Source: Heliocidaris tuberculata (Eukaryota > Echinodermata > Echinoidea > Camarodonta > Echinometridae). From it: 64,000 nt of DNA. The stretch spans positions 21,368,303 through 21,432,302 of the forward strand of contig CM046837.1 of assembly GCA_025618425.1 (NCBI GenBank), given 5' to 3'. Made by a program: the position numbers and the translations under genes. How positions within the stretch are numbered: the first letter of the stretch is position 1; every line of letters starts with the position of its first letter. The notes beneath the pieces are model-generated. The model was not told the DNA's origin, did no database searches, and was given only the letters and a program-made list of their open reading frames with translations. Shown here one piece after another: positions 31,991 through 44,251 of this stretch.

Positions 31991-34975
31991 GTGAGAGATT
32001 TGACAAGGCTTCAATACAACCAAACAGCTACAATAAATCTATGCTGCTATTCAGATGATACTATCATTTCCAAGGTTTCCGGGAAAAATTACACTGCTTA
32101 CCTAGTTTTTTGTTTTGTTTTGGGGTTTTTTGTTGTTTTTTTGCAAATGCCAAAAATATGTTTTGGGGGCTATTTTCTCTCTACATATTTTTATTTTTTT
32201 ATTAGAAATTCTTTGCCCCATTCTCTCATGAAAATAAGAAGAAAATATAATATTTTTCTCCTATTCTTCGAACAGCAGTATAGCTTTTCATTATTTTCTT
32301 GTAGAAATAGGGAAACAATGAACATATACCTAATATTTGTTCTACTTGGAATCTCAGAGTATGAAATATTCATATTTCCAGTCTATTTTCTTAATTTCAC
32401 ATTCGCACTCGAGATTTTCTTCCTATCCGTTTGAACGTTTATTCTTATAGTATTAATTGTTACAGTCGACATCCATAGACGATCCCAAATGCTAAGATAA
32501 TTATATCAATAGAAAACTAATAACACTGACTGGCGTTCAACCAACAAATCAATTTCAGATCGGAGAAATATGCCTGAAAATCCCACCCAAATCTCGAAGA
32601 CGTAAATGCTGAAATGCCAATTGATAACGGGCCATCTACTAGTGACGTCTCAAGAGGGTGTGTGTGTGTAATTGGGTTTTTACAGACGTGTATAATCAGA
32701 TATGATTATTTACGTCTGGGGACCGACCTTTAACGTCACCATCCGAAAGACGTGACTCAGTCTCGAACCTGGGTCCGCTGAATCAGTTCAAAACTTCCAC
32801 TGTTAGCTGATGACAGGCGCACGCCACAACGCCCAGGCATGCCAGGCTTAATATTTAAAGTAAATGACAGTGGTATGTCCACGTATATACAATCATGTCA
32901 AAGCTTCGAAATTTTCTTGATAACGAGCTTGTGGGATAGATTTTCTATTTTTATTTGAATAAAGAATAAATAAGCAGTGTTTTCAGTTTGGGATTTCTTT
33001 TTGTATCCTGACTGTCTCCTTTTGGTAAAGTTTTAAGACGTGTTTTTTGCTTGGAAAACAAGGTGAAATCAGAATGCACGTATGAATAGGCAGGTGTACA
33101 TTATCTTGTCATCAGGTATACACTTTTAATGCTTTGAAAGTAAGTGGCCCCAAACTATGACTGCATGTACTCATAATGGATGTGTGTGACTGCCCCCCCC
33201 CCCAAAAAAAAACAAACAAACAAACAAACAAAACAAAAACAAAATTCGGTACCATGGTTTAAAACAAATATCAAACTTGAACGAGATCTTCCTCTAGCTG
33301 AATTCTGCCCACCAATGATTGTTGATGCGCTCATATCATACGATTGAACGAGATTAATTTACGAGTGATGTGGCTCTTGCTCCACATTCTTATAAAGTTT
33401 TTGGAATCGGCAGGCGATACCAGGCCGCTGCGCTCGGCGGCTGGCGGGGTATGCTTGCGATAAGTGTGTATATTGTATATCGGCCAGTGAGGGACGTTCA
33501 TATCAGGGAGCACATTTAAATTTAAAAAATCTGTATCTAAAATAGTTTAAGAAAGAAACCTCACATTCGGAACACATAATTTTGTCATGACTATACTTGG
33601 GAAATGAGATGAACATATTTGTTAAGCCCCCTTTATTTTTTTCCGGCAATTTTAATGTTGGGGATTATAAAATAAAAAAAGAAAAACTGTTCAGCTTACT
33701 TCCTATTCTCTCACTTAAGATATACCCATGTTAAATTTCTTCACAAAACACCAGTCTACTGCTGAGTGACACATACGCGACAATGGCATCTATCACTATC
33801 AACGCCTTTATACCATACCAAAGATCGGCGCCGTTTTCAGGAGACAGTGCCTTTTTATTATCAGCAAAAATAGTTTTGTGAGAAAGCGCTGATAGAATTT
33901 TCCATAAATTCAGCGCCCATGGCTAGGATAGTTTAGCGCTGACGTCATGTGTCCTGGGAAAGGCGTAGTGTTTTGTATCTATATAATCAAAATGCCATCT
34001 ATCAATATATAGGCGCCAAGTGCTTACCAAAAGGTCGTCTTAAATAGCATCCAACCTACATGTTAGCGCCTACGCCTTTCATATTCTTTTCCTACCCCAT
34101 CCCCATCGTTGACGTCTTTCGGCGCAATGAAAAAAAAAATGAAGAAAAACACAAAGTGGTACGCGCTAGTGCTTCGAATTTTTTCGCGGGAAGAAACGGA
34201 TGTCAAAGGCCCGAGTAGAAAAACCAAGACATTAAAATCAAGAAGTATCTGAATGACCAGCCATTACGCCAAAAATCTTCCAAACCGTTCCGTAAGTCAA
34301 CATAGACTTTTATAGTTCCTCATTTTTACCCAAAATCGTTCCTTATCATGCCAATGTCGGCAAGATAATTATGCACAATACACGGGGGGGGGGGGGGGGG
34401 GGGGCTGCATCCCTCCTCCATTATTTTTTTTAAAGGTCCGAGTTGCCCAAATATCCACTCATTCGGGCAGAGATTTTTCAAGATTTGATGACGAAGTAAC
34501 ATTTTCTCCTTAACAAAGTATCTTTTTTCCCCCTCTCACTCTCGTCACTATCTCTCAAATTTTAAAAGTTGGAAGTTAAAATGCGGACAACATGTGTCAG
34601 CTCCTCTTAGAAAATGTTGCTTTATGCCAAGAATGGCATTACTTAATATAAAACAAAACGCGTATGTCTAAATTTCCCTTTGAAAACAGCTAACAGCTCT
34701 TCAAATAATATCGGCAAATCAGACTGTGCTCTTTGGGACTTTGCTGGATAATCTTTCGAGCCACAGATTCAGCTTTTTAATTCATAGCTCAATATATTTG
34801 AATGACGAAATGCAGCGGAATATAATCATTATGTTATCAAGACAACCAGTGAAAGTGTAGGTTTTCCAGTCTGGAACTCAAGATAATTGAAACAAAAGTA
34901 GTACATTATAATGATGCAAATATCATGATTGCAGAAAAAAAAATTTATAAAAATACAGGATTCAAAATTAAAGAT
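31991..34975. other. Intergenic, no gene seen
   Basis: No convincing gene. About 32690-32850 on the - strand resembles a tRNA-derived repeat, with a B-box-like GGTTCGAGACT. Poly-C/A (33191-33210) and poly-G (34385-34404) tracts are present. Confidence 0.5.
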
Positions 34976-34980
34976 GGCAG

Positions 34981-35186
34981 TTGGAGTAAACTGTATAATA
35001 CTTGGGATGTGTTGTTGTCGTCCATCTGTCATCAACTTGGATACGGACTGGGAGGAGTACAGGTACACTGGTATCATATACAATTGTACGTATGTGTACA
35101 AGTGTCTACAACACATCTGGTATTAAAGCTGTTCGTTTTTCACATGGCGAGGCAATATCAATTTTACATCAAACGTTACAAACCAG
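34981..35186 (+). repeat. Decayed exon-like block, copy 3
   Basis: Bounded by GGCAG and GTGAG. Phase-1 reading gives GVNCIILGMCCCRPSVINLD, then WEEYRYTGIIYNCTYVYKC, a stop, and SCSFFTW. The C-R-P...Y-x-x-G-x-x-x-x-x-C spacing is faintly CCP-like. This copy keeps the longest open stretch before its first stop. Confidence 0.65.
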
Positions 35187-35554
35187 GTGAGATTTACCTG
35201 ATGTCAATGTTCCTTTTGAAATGGGCAATTATTTTTCCATTTCTTTTTCGTTTTCCTTTCCCCTATTTATATATTTATTTTTTGTTGTTTATTTTATTAT
35301 TATTATTATAGTTTTTTTATTATTATTATTTTTTTTGTATATTTTTTTTTTTGGGGGGGGGGGGGTGGGGGTTGCATGAATCAATACAACATGGAAAACG
35401 CTTACTGTGCATACAGGACAGGCTAGTTAAATTATGTTAAAAGGTCCGAATTGATATTTATAAAAAATATTTTGACTAGGTCTGGTTTCTGGCATAAGTA
35501 TGATTTGGCTTCAACACAGCAAGAATTCTATAAAAATGTGTTTCGTGTTCCCCC

Positions 35555-35775
35555 GCCCCCCCCCTTTTTTTGTTTTGTTGTTTTTGTTTGGGGGTGTTGT
35601 TTTCTTTGTTTTGTTTTGTTTTTTGTTTTTTTTGGAGGGGGGAGTGTTTTTTGTTTTTTGTTTTTTTGTTTTTTGTTTTTTGTTTTTTTGTTTTTTTTGG
35701 GGGGGGGGGTTGGTTTGTTTTTGTTTTTTGGTTTATTTGTTGTTGTTTTTTTTTTGGGGGGGGGGGGATTGGGGG
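35555..35775. repeat. T/G-rich low-complexity tract
   Basis: Runs of TTTTG, TTTTTTG and poly-G, which may form G-rich structures. Apparent Phe/Gly/Cys-rich open frames are artefacts. Confidence 0.85.
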
Positions 35776-35829
35776 GAATTATATTGACAATTTACAACCA
35801 TTTACAGTCATTCTCGATATTCCATGATG

Positions 35830-37105
35830 CCACACGCGCGCGTCAAACTTTCAAATTCGCGCGCGCGCCAATGGGCATTCTAATGTAAAAAAGTTGTAAA
35901 AAACATCTAGAATCCGCCATAGCTCGTCAGAATGAATCGATAGCCCCAAGTTTTATTACATATTATGAAATCCTGTGAGTTGTAGATTTGCATTCATGCC
36001 TAATTTTGGCCGATCGCATTTTGTGAGGTCATCATATTTGCATAATTATGAACTCAAAAAAAAAAACGATTTTGAAAAAAATTACGTCATAATTTTTGTA
36101 TTCATTTGACAATATTTCAGTAATAGGTGGTCAATTTTATTCCAAATTTTGATATGTTGTAGCTGAGACAATTCTCTACAAGATCATTTGCCACCATTTT
36201 TAATTTTGACAAAGGAATCATGGCTTATTTCTTTTCGATTAAAGGAGGCATGTCAAATTTTCACATTATTTTTGCGTGTATTCTCTATGGGACATGACTT
36301 TTTGTCAAATCTTGATTCTATATTCCAGTCTTCTTTGAGCATTGTCTCTGTTATTTCTGCTCGATTTTCTTCCAAATTTTATTATGTTGTAGCTGAGACT
36401 ATAAGCTTTTGCCAATTTGCCCTCCAATTTTTGATCACATGTCGAGATCATGGCCATTTTTTAACTACAAAATGTCATTTGAGAATCCTGTTTTTCGTTT
36501 ACGTGTTATCTCTCCTGGAAATATTTTGGTCTATTGGTAAAGCACTTGCGTCCCATTCCGGTGACCCAGGTTCGATCCACTGTGTGTCCATTTATTTCTT
36601 CTTATTTTGTTTAATTTTTTTTCTTGCCTTTCCTTTTACCATCTCTTTCGACTATTATAACATATACAGCCACAAACAATGATATAAACTGCCTTATTTT
36701 ATGTGTAATGTCTATTGGAAAGTAGTGTGCAGTAGTTTGTGTACAATCTGATCCTCTGTCGTGTATTAAAGCTATGGGGTTAATCTCCCACGTGTCCTGC
36801 AATATCAAATCGTCCAATTTGTTACCACGATTTCTCAGAATCGGTTTAGTTATTTTTTTTCAAATTTTCGTCAGTCATCAGTCCTAATAAGGTCAAGTTT
36901 TCGCATCTTTTTCAAGATCATCAGGTTATCGTGACGTCATCCAGGCGCCATTTCGTGAAAATCAACTTATCGTCATATGTTCATAACGAAATGTCATTTT
37001 TCTTTCATATTTGGCATGGTTAAGGTCAATGTCATTCCAGTCAAGGTCATTTCGTTAAACGCGCACGTTCGCATACGTCCGCGCGTCCGTGCGCGCACTA
37101 TTAAA
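35830..37105. mobile_element. Possible non-autonomous element with CG-rich ends
   Basis: An AT-rich body is bounded by alternating CG-rich ends: CACACGCGCGCGTC and GCGCGCGCGCC near 35831-35868, and GCGCACGTTCGC to GTGCGCGCACT near 37060-37100. A subrepeat TTCCAAATTTTGATATGTTG (36140) recurs diverged at 36370, about 230 bases later. A tRNA-like segment with a B-box-like GGTTCGATCC lies at about 36522-36592. Both the ends and the element status are uncertain. Confidence 0.35.
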
Positions 37106-38110
37106 AAAAAATCGCCTCTGTGGTTAATGTCATTATTATTGTTGTCATTATGATAATCATTATCAATATATCATTGTCATCACTTCACAACATTATCATG
37201 GTCATTATCTTGTACAAATATTATCACATCTCACAAAGCAATTTACCACAGGAACATAGAGGCCACCTAATTGTACTCGATACAAATATATTACAGGAGA
37301 GTGGATGTTTTTTGTCGAACTTCAGTCGAATACTTACATAAAGACGAATTTTATATCAGATCATTTACAATGACAAATGTTCAGAAAGATCGTATTGATA
37401 TAAACCTTTGAAATCGGAATATAAAAGAACTACAAAAACTTGATTGTTAAAGGAATTCTTTCAAGTTAGACCTGTAAGCTCTTTTACTCATATTGTGTGA
37501 AAACTGCATACGTTATGAACTCACAAAGGCCTAGAGATATTGCAGTTACATGTAAAATAATATCACGGTTAAGGCCTACCACCATAGGCGCTGGAACCGA
37601 GGGGGCAGCTCCCCCCCCCCCCCCCCAAAAAAAAAAAAAAAAAAAATAAAAAAATAAGTAAATAAATAAATAAATAAAAATAAAAAATCAAGTGGGGGCA
37701 AAATCGATTCCCCTCCCCCACTGCCCCTATCGCAAGAAAGAAAAAAAGAAGAAAATTACATTTTAAATAAGTTTGTATTACAACCATGTATGATAAGTTT
37801 ATTAGTGATCTGAAATGCAAACTTTCAGCATTTCATCATAAACCCTGGCTATTGCAGGCGCCAGGAGAAAGAGGACAGAAATTTGCTTTCATCCATTTTG
37901 TTATGGGTTGTCTCTTTTCTTTTTCTTTTTTGTGTGTATGTTGTTGGGGTTTTTTTTGTTGTTGTTTTGTAGGGGGCAAAGTAGTTTTGCTCGCCCTGGA
38001 CAATAAATTTATTGCAGTCAGTTTTTCTTGTGCTCTAAAAGGTGAGGTTTCACCATTCCAACACCTAAATTCTCTCACATGGTCGCTACGCTCTCTCACA
38101 TAACGTGCAT
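37106..38110. other. Intergenic, no gene seen
   Basis: Contains a poly-C/poly-A junction (37611-37646) after GGCGCTGGAACCGAGGGGGC, which looks like the end of a mobile element. No gene is recognised. Confidence 0.5.
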
Positions 38111-38117
38111 ATTATAT

Positions 38118-38290
38118 ACTATTAATACATGGTTGGGAGTGCGTTAGTGCGATCTGGCAGCACAAAGGTTTTTATCGTGGTGTACTAACGCACGAGGCGT
38201 AGCCGAGTGTGTTAGACACCACGATAAAAACCCGCGTTTTGCCGGATCGCACTAACGCACGAACTCACAACCATGTATTAATAGTTTTAT
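38118..38290. mobile_element. Palindromic MITE
   Basis: The arms read ACTATTAATACATGGTTGGG and, inverted, ACCATGTATTAATAGT. Inside, GTGCGTTAGTGCGATC pairs with GATCGCACTAACGCAC, and TTTTTATCGTGGTGT with ACACCACGATAAAAA. A central segment of about 30 bases carries CTAACGCACGAGGCG. There are mismatches but a long hairpin is certain. Confidence 0.85.
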
Positions 38291-38452
38291 AAAACGGGTC
38301 TGCAATCTTAGTGTTTTCTTACAATCTAAGTGTTTGATCCGGATTAGCCGTGCGTTAGTCCCCTCGCCGTGCGTTAGTACTTTTTTTTTGCACGGTCACG
38401 TGATGTTATTTGACCAATCAGGATGGCTACATTCTTGAACCCGTTTTATAAT
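38284..38452. mobile_element. Small TIR element overlapping the palindrome
   Basis: TTTATAAAACGGGT at the left and ACCCGTTTTATAA at the right form terminal inverted repeats about 165 bases apart. Between them CGTGCGTTAGT recurs twice, linking it to the neighbouring palindrome; the two may be parts of one nested element. Confidence 0.65.
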
Positions 38453-39149
38453 GTAAGATTGTAAACATACTGTCTACCAGTGGGGCCAATGGCCAGGGGA
38501 TGAATTATCAATCAAGGGGGGGGGGGGTCGTTTTGGTGACCCTCACAAGACGGTAATTTTGCAATATAAGGAATAGTTTTTTTCTCTCTTTTTTTTTTTT
38601 TTTTTTTTTTTTTTGCTGCGAAATGCAAAGTTACAACACGAAATAACATAAATTTTCTTGCTCACAATAATTTATTTTGTCCCTTAGAGGCTGGGGACCC
38701 CTCGCAAGACAACAAACAATGATTTTAATGTAAACGATGTATTATAAGCTTTCTTTTGCTCTGCAATACAAGGCCTCAACATTCCAGAAATAATTTTCCC
38801 TCAACCGCTCCGCTTCCTCGCAATATTTATTGGACTTTACAAACTGTGATATTACAAGGCCCCGAAGAGCAGGAGAAGCGCCAGTGCTTCTCTCTTAAAG
38901 TTGGGGCAAAGTCGTTTTTTTATGGTTCTCCTCACTAGACAAAAAGTTTTAAAAGATGTCAATCTTTTTGCAGTTTAAAAATGTCATTATATTCATCAAA
39001 ATTTGTGCAACGTCATGATATTAGAATTCGCAACACACAGTGTTTAATTACTATTTCGTTCATAATGAGCTATCAGAATTTAAAAAAAAAAGGATAATAG
39101 TATTCTTCTTTTCTTTTTTTTTTTTGTCAGCTGGCAACTCTATCTAAAG
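38453..39149. other. Intergenic, no gene seen
   Basis: Poly-G (38517-38527) and poly-T (38589-38614) tracts in otherwise unremarkable sequence. Confidence 0.55.
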
Positions 39150-39515
39150 AAGTAAGATTACATGAAAAGGGGCACTGAAATGATAAAAATGAAGATAAAT
39201 CGGTTATGGAACGGGTAGAAGCTGACACCACTAAATCGAACTCGAAGAGATGAGGAAGCACCAACTTTGAATGAAATCATACTATGTAATTGAATGTGAT
39301 CAAGATGAATGCTTGAATGACCTACCTTTTCTTCATGTCGTCGGTCTGAAATCTGCCCCAGCAGGGGTATTTGGCCGGTGGTCTTCGCTGCCGCCATTGC
39401 TCACATCGATGGCGCTGGCCTAAAGGGCCTGCTTAAAGTGGCTGGCAGGCATGCAGCAGTGGGCCTGTTTGAGTTTTCAGGTTTATTCTACCAAGGCAGT
39501 TTGTTACCTCACTCC

Positions 39516-39548
39516 ATGACTGTTCTGCTGATCTTCCGTGTCCCCTAG
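39516..39548 (+). pseudogene. Dead signal-peptide-like exon
   Basis: ATGACTGTTCTGCTGATC encodes MTVLLIFRVP and then TAG. It aligns without gaps with the intact version at 43080-43119, where the stop codon is TAT (Tyr). A degenerate donor (T|GTAAAT) is still at the equivalent place. Confidence 0.55.
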
Positions 39549-39790
39549 GAAAATTGTAAATACAAATATTACTTTCCTTTTTGTATTCGTCTGTCTACAA
39601 ACAAATTTAAATGTTACGATTAAATAAGATTTTAAAAGGTACAAATTGCTGGCGTTACGAAATTGCTTGTGTAAGAATATACCGTTCAAACTCAAAAATG
39701 CTAGCCCTAGGTATGTATGGGAAAGGGTGGAGTATGATATCAGGCAGCGAAAGATTAAGGCTTCGTAGAGCTCCAAGTTAAAGATTTCAG

Positions 39791-40005
39791 TTGGAGTAAA
39801 CTATAACATTATTATTCGAATTCGTTTCTGTCGTCCACTTGCCAACAACTTGGCTATACTTGGCGGGATTACAGGTTCACTGGTACAACATACATAATGA
39901 CAAATGTGAATAGATATCCTTATAAGATCTTGTATCGAAAAAGCTGTTATTTTTATTCAACAGTGCGATACATTTATCAAGTATACATCAAGTGCCACAG
40001 ACCAG
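39791..40005 (+). repeat. Decayed exon-like block, copy 4
   Basis: Bounded by GATTTCAG and GTGAGAG. Shares TTGGAGTAAACTATAACATT, TCGTCCACTTGCCAACAACT and TGCCACAGACCAG with the family. At 215 bases its frame is shifted and stops occur. Confidence 0.7.
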
Positions 40006-40235
40006 GTGAGAGGTCTACACGCAAAAAAACCCACAAAATAATAATGATGATTCTGATGATAATACTAATAAAATAACAATAATAATATTAATAAAAACAT
40101 TAATGATAATAACAACAAAAACAAAAACAATACTGAAAACAACAATTATTTTCTTCTTTGTTTTTAATGCCGTTAGACAAGCAGTTTTCAAGCTCTTGTT
40201 TATTTTCAAGGAGGATGTGAATGTTGGTTTGCATA

Positions 40236-40270
<35 letters not shown>

Positions 40271-42779
40271 ACAAACAAGTGTGCAAATCAGATCAGTAGT
40301 TTCAAAGTTGTTATTCATGTTGACTATGAAAAGCTGTTTTACACCTTGACCCGTACTGATAATATCTATTTGCTCTTTTTCTCTCAAAAGTAGTTTGGAC
40401 AAAATCTAAACCTTCAGGGGCTGTATTCAATAAAAACTTTTGAGATAATTTTTTTAAAGTTTAAGACAATTTTATAAGAATTTGTCTAGTTTAACTCATA
40501 GCCCGCTATTGTCGACGACTGTCACTTCCGGGTTCTCGCTTCTGTCTACGATCGTCGACAGAAATCACGTACAAAAGATATAGCCTTTGAAATAATCCAG
40601 CAGCCATGGGTTTCATAATGCACAGGGCAAAGAGTTAAGAAATATGCCCTAGCTGTATTCTAAAAACATTAAGCACTTTTCTTACCTAAGACGACAGATT
40701 AAACAAATTTCTTACATTTCATGACGTCATTCTATCAAGTCAGCTCAGAGATGCAACACATTTGGGCATGATCATTTCTCAACATGGCGAATGTTGTGAT
40801 TTCTGCCTTTCTGCGTGACCATGGCTTTGGTGACGAAATCATCAGATATTTGAAGGTAATCCATGCACTGCAGGGTCCAACAAGAGACAAGAATATTGCT
40901 GACTGAGTGAGCCACACTAGGTTTTTTTAACGAACAATTTAATATGTCAAACATGTTAATGCTGTTAACATTAAAAAAAATACAGACTGACTGCCCTTGG
41001 AATTCATTGTCACTGTCATTTCTTTGTTATGAACAAAACTACAGGCACCACTTTTGAAAAAAAGAGTGATTTAATACTTTTGAGACTGAGTTGATGACTT
41101 CACACAGAAAGGAGTGAATTAACTCCACTCTGTCCATGAGTGATTAAATTTTCACTATTTATTAAGAATTGGTGTTTCACTTTTTCCTGAGTGAAATAGT
41201 GACCACTCCTTTTCACTCAAAAAAGGGTTGTCCCTCATGTAACTCCTTGTGAGTCAGAGTAGAATTTCACTCTCTTTTGAGTACTTTTTCACTCTTTTAC
41301 ATTTAGAGAGTAGTTTTTTCGTGTTTTTTCTGCATTGCGATACAGCTTTCAATAATATCCCAGGTGCAACAAACCAAGACGAGAGGTTCAAAATGGCTTA
41401 TGTTGGAGTACATTCTGCTTTATTTAATTTTATCTTACATCAGTCTGAAAGCATCCGGAATGAAAGAGAAAAAGGATGAAAGTTGTATATTACACGGCTG
41501 GTGTACTTGTTTTAGGATCATATCAAATATATCCAGAATCAAACTTGCTTCTTGGCCACTTATTATGGGTAGCCATGGATCCGAATCGAAGTTAAGTCTC
41601 CAATCAACCTCAAGTCATTGTGCCAATAAAACGACTGGACGATTACTGATCGACTAAGATATATCACAACCGAGCTTCAATCCTCAAAACTCAAGTAAGT
41701 GTGCGAAGTAAGGACTAAAAAACTCATTTGTACCCAGATACCACCAAATACCCAATACCTCACAAAAGGGTAGAATTCTTTACAAATTACACAATGAGTT
41801 TTTTTTTTTTTTTTATATTTACAACTTCTGAAATACCAAGAATTTTGGGACTTTTTTTTCTTCTAAACAACTTCCTCCGAGCTTATTTTCACTATTCTTT
41901 GTCCCACTTTTTTTTATTCCAACCCCCCCCCCCCCCCGTCTCTCTCTCTCTCTCTCTCTCTCCTCTCTCATACACACACACACACATACACACTCATTCA
42001 CATGCCGATCCTTTTTTTTTTTTCATTTTCTCTTGACCAAGCTACTCCTTTCCCTTCCTTTTGTTTTCTGATTGGCTTTTATTTCCACTGATTTGTTTTC
42101 TCATCCCGATTGTTGCCTTTGTTTTACTTTGTAAAGATACTACCATAAAGCCTCTAATTCAACTGATTAAAGTAGTAGGAGGGTAGCAGGATAGTCTATG
42201 CTTGGTGAAATAATTAGACAATGTCCTTCATTCCTGACAGTTTTAGTAAAAAAAAAAGTATTACCGGACACTATAAGCACCTTTTTTTCATACGAAAGAA
42301 AAAAAAAAAATCCCTATAATATATTTGGAAAAGTCACTGACATACGAAGAAATTGCCGCTAATAAAACAAAGTTCATTATCTTTGAAAAGGTGAATCTGC
42401 GGTACTTCGCAGAAACCTTCACAACAACAGACCAAAGCAAAATGCACTAGGGGAAAGGAGTATTACCGGACAGTCAACTTGTAGCCGTACATCAATCGAA
42501 TACTGACATAGAGACAAATAATATTTCACATCATTTTACAGTGTCAAATGATCGAAACTCTTGAAGTCGGAAGATATAAGAACTACAAAACACGATATAA
42601 GAACTGCAATACACGATGTAGGATACATTTTACACAATGTAGGGTAAATTTAACTAATATTGAGTTACCGTTTGCCCAAAAAGCCTGCATGTGTTTTTTT
42701 TTTTAACTCAACATGGGTAACAAATTTACGCAACTCTTTTTAGAGAGTCTCTGAATCGATGTTAGGAAAGAGAGGTATT
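40006..42779. other. Intergenic repeats, no gene seen
   Basis: Contains a poly-A tract (40240-40269), an imperfect palindrome around TGTCGACGACTGTC/CGATCGTCGACAG (40509-40562), a family of GAGTGAAA/TTTCACTC palindromic motifs (41060-41310) that looks like a MITE, a partial end of the exon-like block (41330-41388), poly-T, poly-C and CT/CA tracts (41795-42020), and an inverted pair AATATTGAGTTACC/AACTCAACATGGGT (42656-42718). Confidence 0.5.
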
Positions 42780-43079
42780 TCTTAAGGGGCACTGATACCT
42801 CAAAAAAGATAAATTACATGTAAGGATAGAAATATAAGGTAAAGAACTAAACTGACATCATTAATTAGAAAGTAGCCCAACTTTTTGCTGTGGAGTAGTT
42901 TAATCATTGGATGAAATTACTATGTCTTAGAATGTTATACATACGATCAGGAGGAATGCTTGGATGACCTACTTTTTCGGGTGTGGATGTGCTGACCTAA
43001 AATTCCTCCTAAAAAGTCTGAAGAGGGCCTGTTTGAGTTCGCGGATCTATTCCGCCCAGGTGCTTTGTTAACTGACTGG

Positions 43080-43119
43080 ATGACGGTTCTGTTAGTCCTC
43101 CTTGTCACCTATGCAAAAT
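43080..43119 (+). CDS. Candidate signal-peptide exon
   Basis: The ATG opens MTVLLVLLVTYAK and ends one base into the next codon at T|GTAAGAG, a good donor in phase 1. The hydrophobic run TVLLVLLVTYA would suit a short signal peptide, and phase 1 would let it splice to any of the 1-1 modules downstream, for example the EGF exon at 47327 (T + AC gives Tyr-Ile-Asp-Glu-Cys). Weak points are its small size, the lack of any clear promoter, and a decayed next block. It may be a relic. Confidence 0.35.
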
Positions 43120-43325
43120 GTAAGAGTACCGTACGTTTATTGGTCTAACTGAAATCGCATTTAAATCTGCATATTGATTTACCTAAATAGTAAAAATATC
43201 GATCAAACTTAATTGATCCAGACCTTTATTGTGTAGGCTTACTAAGGGGGGTCAAAAAGGGGGGGGGTGATACCAAACAACTAAAATAAGGCTACGTAAG
43301 GCTCAAAGTTGCAAAAAAAAAGCAG

Positions 43326-43546
43326 TTGGAATAAACTACGTAGTTATTATCGGATTTAGTTTCCACCATCAAACAACAATTTGGATACGGGCAGTGCTAT
43401 GCTTCGCGGATTACAGGGGCCTCGGCGCCACGTATACTATGATTATTATGTGAACAGTTATGCTCATAATATCTTGTACCATTGAAACTGTTCGGTTCGG
43501 ACAATGCGATACAGTTCTCAACAATACCTCAGGTGCCACAGACCAG
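43326..43546 (+). repeat. Decayed exon-like block, copy 5
   Basis: Bounded by AAGCAG and GTGAGAG. Shares TTGGA-TAAACTACG, ACAACAATTTGGATACGGGC, CCACGTATACTATGA, GTGAACAG and TGCCACAGACCAG with the family. The best frame reads VNSYAHNILYH, then a stop, then CSVRTMRYSSQQYLRCHRPG. Confidence 0.7.
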
Positions 43547-44208
43547 GTGAGAGGGTTGACATGGCTTCCATACAAACAAAACAGCAACAATATCTTGCTG
43601 CTGCTGCCGATTGATTTCATACACTTATTCCGGAAAAAATCAAATTGTTCTTTCTCATTTTGATCAATTTGATCAATTTCAGAAAAGTTGCTATTAAGGT
43701 AAAGTCCCATATATTTTATTAGATATTTTTACTTCTTTTTTATTTATTTATTTATTTTTTCAATAATACTTGACGAACTCTAGTTCTTTACGAATTCAAA
43801 TCCTTTTTTTTTATTTGTTATTGAGTTTGCATTTTTTATAGAGCCTTTATCAATTTCACTTATATATTTGTGTACTACTTATTTATTCTTTATTGTTGAT
43901 TGTGTAGCAGTTGGTCATTAATATGCGGGTTAAGAATCATATTGAATAATGTGGCTGGTAATACGCATAGTAACTATTTGCGATCGGTAGAAAAACAGAA
44001 GACCGTATCTGACAGCCCTGTTACCTTCCGTATTATTTTACTGTCTTGTATCAGGTTGATTTGGACACTTAAACTTAGATTTTGCTGTGAAGTAAGGAAT
44101 CTGATAGTTTGTTTTGCACTGCATTTTATTATGTCATTAAAATGCATTATGGGTTAATCTAGTAGGAGATTCGTGGGTGATTAACTTGTCATTTGCCCTA
44201 TATATATA

Positions 44209-44251
<43 letters not shown>

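Larger units (their letters stand above)
39150..40005 (+). repeat. Duplicated module A (copy of 42780-43546)
   Basis: Shared landmarks with 42780-43546 include GGGGCACTGA, GATGAATGCTTGAATGACCTAC, GGGCCTGTTTGAGTT and TCCATGACTGTTCTG. The exon-like block copy 4 follows at 39791-40005. The module contains a candidate signal-peptide exon broken by a stop. Confidence 0.7.
42780..43546 (+). repeat. Duplicated module B (copy of 39150-40005)
   Basis: The second copy of the module, with the same order: upstream block, signal-peptide-like exon (43080-43119), short intron, exon-like block copy 5 (43326-43546). The spacing is nearly the same as in module A. Confidence 0.7.

Noticed and set aside
34981..35186. 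Scavenger-receptor (SRCR) domain suggested by ICHQLGYG in one frame
   Set aside because: The spacing to the Trp is wrong for SRCR, and the frame that agrees among copies and with the splice phases is a different one.
35451..35888. Cys/Phe/Gly-rich 145-residue open frame
   Set aside because: Product of TTTTG and poly-G low-complexity sequence.
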